This document shows positions 25,012 to 34,520 of a DNA stretch of 41,596 nucleotides, piece by piece (position 1 is the stretch's first letter; each line of letters starts with the position of its first letter). The stretch covers positions 1-41,596 of the IMG/VR virus record IMGVR_UViG_3300021959_000105; one strand, given 5' to 3'. The stretch comes from a virus. A model generated the notes under the pieces. It ran no database searches. It worked only from the letters and a program-made list of their open reading frames with translations, and had not been told where the DNA came from. The position numbers and the translations under genes were made by a program.

Positions 25012-28000
25012 ATGGCTACAATACAACTAAAGCGGTCAAATACTGCTGGCGCTAATCCTACAACTTCTAACCTTGCGTTAGGAGAACTAGGTATCAATAC
25101 CAAAGACGGAAAATTCTTTTTAAGGAAGCACGTCGATGGTAATACTAGCGGAGATACAATACTAACATATGCTCCACAGGGTATAAACCCTTTTGGAACA
25201 CAAACATATGTAACTAAAGTAGTTTCAAAAACTGCCGCACATCCATATAATGGTACTGGTAGTTCTAGTGGTTATACTATTGATGGTTTAGAAAGTCCTT
25301 ACTTACTTCTTGTACCCGGCAACACATATAAATTTGATCAAGCAGATTCAAGTAATAGTGGACATCCTTTACGATTTTATTTGGAAGCAGATAAAACAAC
25401 TGCTTATACAACAGGTGTCACAACAAACGGTACTCCAGGGTCTTCTGGAGCGTATACTCAGATTGTAGTTGCCGCTACGACTCCCCAAGTTTTATTTTAT
25501 CAATGTTCATCACATGGTTACATGGGTTCAGCATCTTACTCTGTTTCAGACGCAATAGCAGATGGCAAAGTAGGAACAGCTCAAATAGCAACTAACGCTG
25601 TAACTTCGACAAAAATTGCTCAAAACTCAATTTTAACAAAACACATTGATGACAATCAAGTAACAGCAGATCAAATAGCAGATGCGACAGTTACTACAAC
25701 TCAAATAGCCGCAAATACTATTGCAACTGGAAACATTGCAGATAATGCAGTAGACGGCACGAAGATAGCACAGAATAGTATTCTTACTAGACACATAGAT
25801 GATAATCAAGTAACAGCAGACCAAATAGCTGACGCAACAATCACAACAACACAAATAGCAGCAAATACTATTGCAACAGGCAATGTAGCAGATAACGCTA
25901 TTGATGGAACAAAAATAGCATCGAATAGTATTCTTACTCGACATATAGACGATAATCAAATTGGCATCGACCAATTAAATGTAAGTGACGGTTCAAATGG
26001 ACAAGTACTAAAAACAGACGGTAGTGGAACTCTATCTTTTGGTACTGTAACAAGTGGTGGAAGTGCCTCAAATAGTTTTGAAACTATTGCAATCTCAGGA
26101 CAAAGTAATGTAGTTGCAGACTCTTCTACAGATACATTGACACTCGTAGGTGGAACAGGAATCACACTTACAACAAATGCTAGTTCTGATACTATTACAA
26201 TTACAGGAACAACAGGAATATCAGCAAATGCTGTAAACGCAACACATATAGCAACTGGAGTAGTTGGACCAAGTGAACTTGCAGCTACGGCAGTAACAGC
26301 AGGTTCTTATACAAATGCAGACTTAACAGTTGATGCAGACGGTCGTATAACTTCAGCTTCAAACGGTACAGCAAGTGTAGCAGATGGATCAATTTCAACA
26401 GCCAAATTAGCAGACGACGCAGTAACAGCAGCAAAACTTGCAGACACAGCAGTAACAGCAGGAACATACGGTTCTACAACTGTTTCTCCACAGATTACAG
26501 TAGATGCACAAGGAAGAATTACAGGTGTATCAAACCAGACAATCTCTGGTGGGGGCGGGTCTGGTGGTATTGGTTTAAACCAAACTGTCAACGTATATGA
26601 AGGTTCAGGAGATGGATCAACAACTGCTTTTAATACTGGAACAACAATTAACGAAGAAGCCCTTACTTGGGTATTTATAGATGGTGTATATCAGGAAAAA
26701 GGAGCATACTCTACATCTGGTTCAACAGTAACATTCAGTGCAGCACCACCAAACGGAACAAGCATTGAAGTTAATAATTTATCAAACGTAACAACAGGTG
26801 GAGCATTTAATCATAACTCATATAATGGCGATGGATCTACAACAGCATTTACACTTTCAAAAGCACCAGGCTCAGATACAGACTTAATCGTATTTATAGA
26901 CGGTGTATACCAAAACGCTGATGCATTTAATGTAAGCGGTACAACTCTTACATTTGATACTGCACCAGCAAATAGCACAAAAGTTATAGCATACACAATC
27001 GGTGGCGTTGTAATGGGGAAAGCCTCAACAGTTGATAATTTCAATGGAAACGGATCAACTACAGCATTTACACTATCACTAGACCCAGTAAAAGAAGAAA
27101 ATACGCAAGTATATGTCGGTGGTGTATACCAACCGAAAGGAACATATGCTGTAAGTGGAACAACACTTACTTTCTCAGAAGCTCCTCCAAGTGGAACAGC
27201 TAATATTGAAGTAGTTATAAATCAAATTACAACTCTTACTGATGTTGGAGCAAACGCAGTAACATCTACTTCCATTGCAGCAAATGCAGTTGGCTCTGCA
27301 GAGATCGCTGCAAACTCAGTAGATTCAAGTGAATTAGTCACTGGCTCTATTGATACAATACATATTGGAGATGACCAAGTAACAAATGCAAAACTTGCAG
27401 TGAATTCAGTCTCCGCAACAGAACTTGCAGGAAACTCAGTAACAAGTACACAAATAGCAGCTAACCAAGTAGGAGCAAGTGAATTAGACTCAAGTGCTTC
27501 TCCAACTTTTACAAGTGCAAATTTAACAAATACTACTACTGGTGATTCATTACTAATTACTACAACAGAAGATTCAAGCACAGCAGCACCAGTAATTACT
27601 TTAAAAAGAAACTCTAGCTCACCTGCGGATTCAGACTACTTAGGTCAACTTAAATTTAAAGGCGAAAATGATGCCGATCAAGAAGTACTTTACGCAAAGA
27701 TTACAGGTAAGATTGATGATGCGAGTGATGGTACAGAAGATGGTTTAATTGAATTTGCAAATAAGAAAGCAGGTTCAAATGTTATTACTGCAAGACTTAA
27801 ATCAGACAAATTACAATTATTAAACAGTACAGGATTAGAAGTTGCAGGATTAACCTATCCAACATCAGACGGTTCTAGTGGTCAAGTTCTTAGCACAAAC
27901 GGTAGTGGCACTTTAAGTTTTGCTAGTGTTTCGGGCGGACCAACACACAAAGAAGCTGGAACAAACTTTACTAATTCAATAATGATTGGCGATAGCACAA

Positions 28001-29643
28001 CTGGAACCCTAAATTCTGCAGAAGGAAATACAGGACTTGGAATAGATATTTTTGCAGCTTTGACAGAAGGAGATGATAATGTTGCAATCGGATATAAAGC
28101 AGCAAATGCTTTAACTACTGGTACAAGAAATGTATTTATTGGAGAAGAAGCAGGAAGCATAGGTACAACAACAAGTTATTCAGTTGGTATTGGTAGAGAA
28201 TCACTTAAAAATGCAACTGGCGATAATAATACAGGAGTTGGTTATGTAGCCCTAAAAGGATTAACTTCAGGAGAGAGAAATACAGCAGTAGGTAGAAGTG
28301 CTATGGCAGGTGCAGTTACAGGAGATGGTAATAATGCACTTGGCTATGGAGCAGGTGATGCTATTACTTCTGGAAGTAACAATGTAGCAGTTGGAGAATC
28401 TGCACTTGGAGCAATAACTACAGGAGGCAATAATATAGGTATTGGGCATGAAGCACTTCTTGCAGCTACTTCTGAAAGTGGTCAAATTGCTATTGGATAT
28501 AAAGCCTTAACAGACGTTCATACAAATGGAAATAATACAGCTATTGGATATCAAGCAGGTAAAGGAATTACTTCAGGTGCATCTAATATCGCAATAGGTT
28601 ATCAAGCATTTGATAAAGGAACTACTGGTTACGATACAATTGCTATCGGAAATAACTGTCTTGATACCGGTTCTGCATATACTGGTTACTACAATACTTT
28701 TGTAGGAAATAGTACTGCAAGAAATATCACTTCAGCTATATGTAATACAACTTTAGGAAAGTCAGCTTTAGCTACTGAAACAGTTGGTGCAACTAATACA
28801 GCTATAGGCTACAATGCTCTTACGGCTCAAAATACTGGGTATTCAAATACAGCAGTAGGTTCTAGCGCAGGAACGGCTGTTTCAACTGGTGATGAAAACT
28901 GTTTCTTCGGTGATCAAGCAGGCATACAAACTACAAGTGGTTCAAGAAATATTGCAGTAGGTTATCGTGGGGGCAGGGGTAATAGCACTGGCTCTGACAA
29001 CATTATAATTGGTTCAGATGCTTCTTATACAAACTGTACTGGTAACAAAAATATAGCTATTGGAAACAATGCAGGATACCAATGGACTACTGCTTATAAC
29101 AATACCAATATTGGATACGATGCTAGATCAGATGAATATAATTCTTATGGAACTGTAAATTTAGGATATCAATGTAGAGGTAGAGGTAGTACATGGATAA
29201 CAATAGGTAATGGTACTTCTTCTTGGACAGCAGTTGCAATAGGAAGCACAAACTGGTCTTCAAGTTCTGATCAAAGATTAAAAGAAAATATACAAACATC
29301 AACAGCAGGATTATCATTTATAAATGACTTACGGCCAATTACATTTGATTGGAAGAAAAAGAAAGATGTACCAACTAATTTACCAGGGTACGAAAAAGAT
29401 GAAGAAACCAGACTACATGATGTCGAAAACACAAATAAACACGGATTTTTAGCACAAGAAGTTAAAACAGCTTTAGATACTCATTCAGAAGTTTTAGGTG
29501 GTAGTGATATATGGAATGAAGGACCTGATGGAGTACAAGGCGTTTCTATGACTGCACTAATACCAATGCTTGTAAAAGCACTACAAGAAGCAGACAATAA
29601 AATAGATGCCTTAACAGCAAGAATAGAGACACTCGAGGGATAA
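25012..29643 (+). CDS. Giant tail fibre: cupredoxin-like module, YadA-like shaft, S74 chaperone
   Basis: 1543 residues. In order: fibre N-terminus LKRSNTAGANPTTSNLALGE (about 7-26); a cupredoxin-like domain about 65-178 with H118 (GHPLRFY) and C165-x2-H168-x2-M171 (YQCSSHGYM); 'IAxN' repeats about 185-320 with NSILTRHIDDNQV; three beta repeats about 526-738 (NGDGSTTAFTLS and VFIDGVYQ type); a left-handed beta-roll of YadA-head-like repeats about 980-1410 (NTAIGYQAGKGITSGASNIA); and an S74 intramolecular chaperone from about 1419. There SSSDQRLKENI gives the self-cleavage pair S1419-D1420, followed by DLRPITFDWKKKKD and a terminal helix IDALTARIETLEG. It should trimerise, fold and release its last 124 residues. 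Confidence 0.9.
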   Translation: MATIQLKRSNTAGANPTTSNLALGELGINTKDGKFFLRKHVDGNTSGDTILTYAPQGINPFGTQTYVTKVVSKTAAHPYNGTGSSSGYTIDGLESPYLLLVPGNTYKFDQADSSNSGHPLRFYLEADKTTAYTTGVTTNGTPGSSGAYTQIVVAATTPQVLFYQCSSHGYMGSASYSVSDAIADGKVGTAQIATNAVTSTKIAQNSILTKHIDDNQVTADQIADATVTTTQIAANTIATGNIADNAVDGTKIAQNSILTRHIDDNQVTADQIADATITTTQIAANTIATGNVADNAIDGTKIASNSILTRHIDDNQIGIDQLNVSDGSNGQVLKTDGSGTLSFGTVTSGGSASNSFETIAISGQSNVVADSSTDTLTLVGGTGITLTTNASSDTITITGTTGISANAVNATHIATGVVGPSELAATAVTAGSYTNADLTVDADGRITSASNGTASVADGSISTAKLADDAVTAAKLADTAVTAGTYGSTTVSPQITVDAQGRITGVSNQTISGGGGSGGIGLNQTVNVYEGSGDGSTTAFNTGTTINEEALTWVFIDGVYQEKGAYSTSGSTVTFSAAPPNGTSIEVNNLSNVTTGGAFNHNSYNGDGSTTAFTLSKAPGSDTDLIVFIDGVYQNADAFNVSGTTLTFDTAPANSTKVIAYTIGGVVMGKASTVDNFNGNGSTTAFTLSLDPVKEENTQVYVGGVYQPKGTYAVSGTTLTFSEAPPSGTANIEVVINQITTLTDVGANAVTSTSIAANAVGSAEIAANSVDSSELVTGSIDTIHIGDDQVTNAKLAVNSVSATELAGNSVTSTQIAANQVGASELDSSASPTFTSANLTNTTTGDSLLITTTEDSSTAAPVITLKRNSSSPADSDYLGQLKFKGENDADQEVLYAKITGKIDDASDGTEDGLIEFANKKAGSNVITARLKSDKLQLLNSTGLEVAGLTYPTSDGSSGQVLSTNGSGTLSFASVSGGPTHKEAGTNFTNSIMIGDSTTGTLNSAEGNTGLGIDIFAALTEGDDNVAIGYKAANALTTGTRNVFIGEEAGSIGTTTSYSVGIGRESLKNATGDNNTGVGYVALKGLTSGERNTAVGRSAMAGAVTGDGNNALGYGAGDAITSGSNNVAVGESALGAITTGGNNIGIGHEALLAATSESGQIAIGYKALTDVHTNGNNTAIGYQAGKGITSGASNIAIGYQAFDKGTTGYDTIAIGNNCLDTGSAYTGYYNTFVGNSTARNITSAICNTTLGKSALATETVGATNTAIGYNALTAQNTGYSNTAVGSSAGTAVSTGDENCFFGDQAGIQTTSGSRNIAVGYRGGRGNSTGSDNIIIGSDASYTNCTGNKNIAIGNNAGYQWTTAYNNTNIGYDARSDEYNSYGTVNLGYQCRGRGSTWITIGNGTSSWTAVAIGSTNWSSSSDQRLKENIQTSTAGLSFINDLRPITFDWKKKKDVPTNLPGYEKDEETRLHDVENTNKHGFLAQEVKTALDTHSEVLGGSDIWNEGPDGVQGVSMTALIPMLVKALQEADNKIDALTARIETLEG
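25564..25970 (+). repeat. IAxN / HIDDNQ coding repeats
   Basis: Tandem in-frame units encode (AQ/AS)NSILT(K/R)HIDDNQ and DQIADATVTTTQIAANTIAT types. The 15-mer AATAGTATTCTTACT occurs exactly at 25774 and 25924, and again in other fibre genes at 29744 and 32585. They may be a triple-helical or beta shaft and are identical enough for recombination between fibre genes. Confidence 0.75.
27950..29250 (+). repeat. YadA-head-like beta-roll repeats
   Basis: About 30 coding repeats of the N-(T/N)-A-(V/I)-G-x-x-A...TTG/TSG type (for example NNVAVGESALGAITTGGNNI), each roughly 14 residues with variable spacing. In trimeric autotransporters this repeat forms a left-handed parallel beta-roll. In phages it forms fibre shafts or adhesive heads. 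The copy number is an estimate by eye. Confidence 0.75.
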
Positions 29644-29644
29644 T

Positions 29645-32482
29645 ATGGCACTCACAAAAATAACAACAGGATTAATTGCAGCAAACACTTTAGCTACAGC
29701 AAACATTGCCGATAATTCTGTTGACGCTACAAAAATTGCTTCAAATAGTATTCTTACTCGGCATATAGATGATGACCAAGTAACAGGAGATCAACTTGCC
29801 GACAATATAACAATCGCAGGTAATTTAACAATTACTGGCAATTTAACAACAAACGGATCAACTGTAACAAATTCTTCTAGTAATACAACTATTGAAGATG
29901 CAATTATAGAACTCGGAACAGGAACTTCGGGCGCACCCGCTACAGACGCAGGTATCGTAATCGAAAGAGGATCTTCTGATAATGTATTTATCGGTTGGGA
30001 TGAAAGTGCAGACAAAGTTATAGTAGGAACAGGAAGTTTTACAGGTGCAAGCACTGGTAATCTAACGATTACAGCAGCTCCATTAGTAACAGGTGCACTT
30101 ACTGCATCAGGACTTAGTTTTCCTACTAGCGATGGAAGTGCAGGACAAGTCATAAGTACAGACGGCTCTGGAGCATTAAGTTTTGCAGATAACACTACAA
30201 AGGTAGATAACTATACTGCAACAGGTAATGGATCAACAACAGCTTTTGATACAGGAACAAACCCAGGAAATGAAGTAAATACTTGGATATTTGTTGACGG
30301 TGTCTATCAACAAAAATCACAATACAGTTATAGTGGTTCAACAGTAACATTTAGTACTGCCCCAGAAAACGGAGCACTGATAGATGTTATAACAGGTACT
30401 TCAAGTAACATTACAGCATCAGACACAGTTCTCGGAGTATATGAAGCTACAACTTCAAACACAGCTGCTTACTCTACTGGAATTAGTGCAGCGAATGAAA
30501 ATAATACTTGGGTATTTGTTGGAGGAGTATATCAACCGAAGGACAGTTATACTTTCTCAAGTGGTACATTAACTTTTGATGCTAATACTCCTACAGGGCA
30601 AAAATTATCAGTAGTTGCAACAAAAACACTTACAGCAGGAACTGTTGATACAGCTTCTTTAGCTGCAAATGCTACTACGTCAGCAAAGATTGCGTCAAAT
30701 GCAATACTTTCTCGACATATAGTAAATAATAGTATCGTTGGAGCAGATATAAGTGCTACTACACAAATAACCGCAAATACATTCACAGGAGCACTTACAG
30801 GTAACGTAACAGGTAATGTTGCAGGAAACTTAACAGGAACTATACTAACAGCGGCACAAACAAACATAACAAGCGTTGGTACTTTATCAGCGGCAACAGT
30901 CTCAGGACAATTAACAGCGGGTGGTTTAGCTTACCCAACTTCAGACGGAAATGCAGATCAAGTACTTAAAACAGATGGAAGTGGTACTATATCTTTTGGA
31001 ACAGTCAGTGGCACAACACTCAATAATAACACAAATAACTATGTAATGACTGGTACAGGTTCATCAAATACATTGAATGGTGAGGCTAACTTAACTTTTG
31101 ACGGCTCTACATTGAGCGTTAATGGTTCAGCACTTAATTTTAAGACCTTTGGTACTTCATCTATAATGATTGGAGATAATGCCACAGGCACGATTGATGC
31201 GGCTAACTATAATACTGGTGTAGGTGTAGATGTTTTTGCTGATTTAACGACTGGTGATAACAACTCTGCTCTTGGATTTTTTGCTTTAGGCAACAATACT
31301 TCAGGCGGTAATAATACTATGGTTGGGGCGTATGCAGGTGCATTAAATATTGATGATTCAAATAATACAGCAATAGGCTACGCAGCAAATTACCCAGATG
31401 GTGGTTCTAACAATACAGCAGTAGGTAGTGTGGCTTTAAACGCTAATACAGCAAGCAACAACACAGCAGTTGGCTATGCAGCTTTAGAAGCAAACACCAC
31501 AGGTACTTCTAATGTTGCTGTGGGTAAAAATGCTTTAAAAGCCAATACCACAGGAAATTATAGTGTTGCTGTTGGAGAATTAGCTTTACAAGCAAACACC
31601 ACAGGTCAAAATGTTGCGATAGGACAAGCAGCAATGATTGCAAATACTACTGGAACAGGTAATGTTGCTATAGGTACTTATGATGATAATGGTTTACAGC
31701 CTTTAAAAGCAAATACAACTGGCGACCACCATATTGCTATTGGTACTGGTGCGTTGTCTGCAAATACCACAGCAGACAACAACACAGCAGTTGGGTATCA
31801 GGCTCTTACAGCAAACACCACAGGAACCGCTAATGTAGCATTAGGTCAACTGGCAGGAAACAGTACTACAACAGGAAGTAATAATATTTTCCTAGGTCGT
31901 GGAGCAGCAACAACTACTACAACAGGCACACAAAACATTGTTATAGGAACAGGAGCAAATACAGGACACAGTGGCTCTGTTGGCAGAATTGTTATGGGTG
32001 GTGGAATTGACGGAACATCAGATAACAGAATAACAATAGGAAGCTCTAATGGTAAAGCAGAGCTTGACTTAAATGGTTCAGATACATCATGGGCGGCTTC
32101 TTCTGATGAAAGATTAAAAGAAAACATCCAAGAAACAACAGCAGGACTTAGTTTTATAAATGATTTAAGACCAGTTACTTTTGACTGGAAAAAGAAAAAA
32201 GATATTACACCCGAGTTAGAAAATTATTTTAAAGCAGATTCAGACGACAGGATACATGGCGATGAAGGAGTAACTTATCATGGTTTTATAGCTCAAGAAA
32301 CTCAAGCTGTTATCAATAATCACCCCGAAATTAAAAATGGATTAGGGTTAATCAAAAGCAGAGATGATGGAGTTTTAACTGCTGCACCCTCATCGCTTGT
32401 ACCAGTTTTAGTTAAAGCAATACAAGAACAACAAACAATAATAGACGATTTAAAGTCAAGAATAGAAACATTAGAGGAATAA
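29645..32482 (+). CDS. Tail fibre with YadA-like shaft and S74 chaperone
   Basis: 945 residues, second S74 fibre. N-terminus MALTKITTGLIAANTLATAN and NSILTRHIDDDQVTGDQLAD, shared with the gene at 32486. Then a beta segment (NLTITGNLTTNG), the GQVISTDGSGALSF module, two GNGSTTAFDTG / VFVGGVYQPK-type repeats (about 187-330), a second GQ/VLKTDGSGTISFGTV module, and YadA-like repeats about 505-800 (GYAALEANTTGTSNVAVGKN). The chaperone starts ASSDERLKENI with S820-D821 as self-cleavage pair, shares SFINDLRPVTFDWKKKKD with the upstream fibre and ends in a coiled coil (LKSRIETLEE). It begins one base after the previous stop. Probably a second receptor-binding fibre or an alternative to the first. 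Confidence 0.9.
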   Translation: MALTKITTGLIAANTLATANIADNSVDATKIASNSILTRHIDDDQVTGDQLADNITIAGNLTITGNLTTNGSTVTNSSSNTTIEDAIIELGTGTSGAPATDAGIVIERGSSDNVFIGWDESADKVIVGTGSFTGASTGNLTITAAPLVTGALTASGLSFPTSDGSAGQVISTDGSGALSFADNTTKVDNYTATGNGSTTAFDTGTNPGNEVNTWIFVDGVYQQKSQYSYSGSTVTFSTAPENGALIDVITGTSSNITASDTVLGVYEATTSNTAAYSTGISAANENNTWVFVGGVYQPKDSYTFSSGTLTFDANTPTGQKLSVVATKTLTAGTVDTASLAANATTSAKIASNAILSRHIVNNSIVGADISATTQITANTFTGALTGNVTGNVAGNLTGTILTAAQTNITSVGTLSAATVSGQLTAGGLAYPTSDGNADQVLKTDGSGTISFGTVSGTTLNNNTNNYVMTGTGSSNTLNGEANLTFDGSTLSVNGSALNFKTFGTSSIMIGDNATGTIDAANYNTGVGVDVFADLTTGDNNSALGFFALGNNTSGGNNTMVGAYAGALNIDDSNNTAIGYAANYPDGGSNNTAVGSVALNANTASNNTAVGYAALEANTTGTSNVAVGKNALKANTTGNYSVAVGELALQANTTGQNVAIGQAAMIANTTGTGNVAIGTYDDNGLQPLKANTTGDHHIAIGTGALSANTTADNNTAVGYQALTANTTGTANVALGQLAGNSTTTGSNNIFLGRGAATTTTTGTQNIVIGTGANTGHSGSVGRIVMGGGIDGTSDNRITIGSSNGKAELDLNGSDTSWAASSDERLKENIQETTAGLSFINDLRPVTFDWKKKKDITPELENYFKADSDDRIHGDEGVTYHGFIAQETQAVINNHPEIKNGLGLIKSRDDGVLTAAPSSLVPVLVKAIQEQQTIIDDLKSRIETLEE
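31159..31990 (+). repeat. YadA-head-like beta-roll repeats in second S74 fibre
   Basis: Repeats of NNTAVG-x-x-AL-x-ANT-T-G type, more regular than in the preceding fibre (for example KNALKANTTGNYSVAVGELA). Several units are close at the DNA level (GCAAACACCACAGG recurs at about 31492, 31592 and 31812), so expansion and contraction are likely. Confidence 0.75.
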
Positions 32483-32485
32483 ATA

Positions 32486-33082
32486 ATGGCACTACAAAAA
32501 ATAACAACAGACCTAATATCCGCAAATACTATTGCTACAGGCAATATTGCTGATAACTCTGTAGACGCTACAAAAATAGCACAGAATAGTATTCTTACTA
32601 GGCATATAGATGACGATCAAGTAACTGGGGACCATATTGCAAATAATGCTATTTTAACGCAACACATTGATGATGATCAAGTAACTGGAGATCAATTAGC
32701 AGATGCTGTTACAGTTGTAACTTCTGTAACTTCGCCATTATTAGTAGCCTCTACATCAGCACGAGTTACTCAAGTTGCAATCACTTCATCAAGTAACGCA
32801 GTCGCATGGGATGCCGCCGCAGCAGCAAACGCATATCATGTTACAACTGAAAATACAACATTCTCTGCACCAAGTAATGCAGTTGAAGGAGCAATCATAC
32901 AAGTAGAACTAGCACAGGGCGGAACAGCAAGAACAATAGCGTGGAATACAGTCTTTGAATTTGCGGCAAGTACAGCACCAACTGTAACTGCAACAGCAAG
33001 TAAAACTGATATTTTTACATTTAGATATAATGGAACAGTCTGGCAAGAGATCGGACGAGTACAAAACTTAGCGCAGACATAA
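32486..33082 (+). CDS. Short fibre protein, cassette 1 gene a
   Basis: 198 residues. N-terminus MALQKITTDLISANTIATGN and two NSILTRHIDDDQV-type units match the fibre upstream. The C-terminal 98 residues (SSSNAVAWDAAAAANAYHVT to VQNLAQT) are about 92% identical to those of the protein at 37869. That domain is beta-rich (FSAPSNAVEGAIIQVELAQG; FRYNGTVWQEIG), probably a small fibre head. It is followed one base later by the LamG/SPRY gene, and this order repeats at 37869-41012. Confidence 0.8.
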   Translation: MALQKITTDLISANTIATGNIADNSVDATKIAQNSILTRHIDDDQVTGDHIANNAILTQHIDDDQVTGDQLADAVTVVTSVTSPLLVASTSARVTQVAITSSSNAVAWDAAAAANAYHVTTENTTFSAPSNAVEGAIIQVELAQGGTARTIAWNTVFEFAASTAPTVTATASKTDIFTFRYNGTVWQEIGRVQNLAQT

Positions 33083-33083
33083 T

Positions 33084-34520
33084 ATGGCATTTTTAACGGA
33101 AGCAGCAAATCGAGGAAGTATTTCCACTGAGTATGATATTGATAACTCATATAAAAATGAAAACGATAATACTGAAAGAATGTATCGTGCATGGGGTGGA
33201 ATTACTGCAAACACTAGAACATGGACTGTTAGCCTTTGGATTAAAAGAACTGAATTAGGTGCTTGTTATACTTGGGGAGCAGGTACAAGCGGTAATGATG
33301 TATTAGTTGTTGATTTTGATAGTAGTGATAGATTAGGGTTTAGGTCAACAAAAGACGCAGCAAATGATTGTGTTTATCGTACCAATAGAGTGTTTAGAGA
33401 TACATCAGCTTGGTATCATTTGGTTTTTGCAGTAGATACAACATCAGGTACAGCAGGGAACAGACTGCGTATTTATGTTAACGGCGTAGAAGAAACTTCA
33501 TTCGCTACGGAAACTAACTTTGACCAAAACGATTTAACATTACACAACGCAAATGGCTCATATATGGAAGTGGGTGCTGTTATTGGTGAATCACCAAGAT
33601 TTCATGGCTACATAGCAGAAGTTAATTCTATAACTGGAACTCAATATGCGCCTACTGCTTTCGGTAGGTTTGATGAGAATGGAATTTGGGTTCCTATACT
33701 ATTTGCAGGAAGTTATGCAGAAAATTCTGTATTTTTAGAGTTTAAAGATTCTTCAAGTTTAGGCACAGATACTAGCGGTAATAGTCAAACCTTTACTTTG
33801 CAAAATTTATCAGCAGCCGACCAAGCAACTGACACACCTACTAATAATTTTTGTACTCTGAATAATAATTCCAGAACTAATGCTAATATTAGAACTCAAG
33901 AAGGTGGTAGTAAAGTTACAACTGACGGGGGTTCGGGTTGGTGCTCAATGAATGCTACTATGGGTGCTAAGTCTGGTAAGTGGTACTGGGAAGCTGAGCA
34001 TATGTCTTCTGATAGTGATAATGTATTTTGGGGTGTAGCTGCAGTCGACGACCCTTATATTCCTCATAGAGCAGGTGGATATTACTTAGGTAATGTTGCT
34101 GCTTGGACTTCAATGGGATTGTATAGTTATAATGGACAAGTTTATAATGGAACTTGGCAAAATGGAACTGGTCATTTAGCTAATAGTTCTAATGATGTAA
34201 TTATGTTTGCTTTAGATGCTGACAATGGTTACTTTTATTTTGGTAAAAATGGTACTTGGGGAAATAGCTCTGATCCAACAACAACGGGGGGAACAGCGGC
34301 TGCAACTTTAAGTACTACACAAACTAACCCTTGGACGGATTTTATTGTACCTTCTGTTTCCGTTTTCCAAGGAATGAAAACAACATTTAATTTTGGGGGT
34401 TATACAGCACATACACCTAGCAGTGCAGCATCAGATGCTAATGGCTACGGAACTTTTGAACATGCACCCCCTACAGGCTACTACGCCTTATGCAGTAAAA
34501 ACTTAGCGGAGTACGGATAA
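33084..34520 (+). CDS. LamG plus SPRY-like lectin fibre protein, cassette 1 gene b
   Basis: 478 residues. Residues about 40-190 form a concanavalin/LamG-type fold (TVSLWIKRTELG, RVFRDTSAWYHLVFAVDTTS, LRIYVNGVEET). Residues about 275-460 look like a SPRY domain (GKWYWEAEHMSSDSDNVFWG, AADNGYFYFGKNGTW). The ending GYYALCSKNLAEYG recurs in its paralogue at 38516. Such two-lectin proteins are likely to bind cell-surface sugars. The stop overlaps the next start (TAATG). Confidence 0.85.
   Translation: MAFLTEAANRGSISTEYDIDNSYKNENDNTERMYRAWGGITANTRTWTVSLWIKRTELGACYTWGAGTSGNDVLVVDFDSSDRLGFRSTKDAANDCVYRTNRVFRDTSAWYHLVFAVDTTSGTAGNRLRIYVNGVEETSFATETNFDQNDLTLHNANGSYMEVGAVIGESPRFHGYIAEVNSITGTQYAPTAFGRFDENGIWVPILFAGSYAENSVFLEFKDSSSLGTDTSGNSQTFTLQNLSAADQATDTPTNNFCTLNNNSRTNANIRTQEGGSKVTTDGGSGWCSMNATMGAKSGKWYWEAEHMSSDSDNVFWGVAAVDDPYIPHRAGGYYLGNVAAWTSMGLYSYNGQVYNGTWQNGTGHLANSSNDVIMFALDADNGYFYFGKNGTWGNSSDPTTTGGTAAATLSTTQTNPWTDFIVPSVSVFQGMKTTFNFGGYTAHTPSSAASDANGYGTFEHAPPTGYYALCSKNLAEYG

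Noticed and set aside
25564-31990. CRISPR array suggested by regular repeats
   Set aside because: The repeats are in-frame coding units with protein-level periodicity and no unique spacers of constant length.
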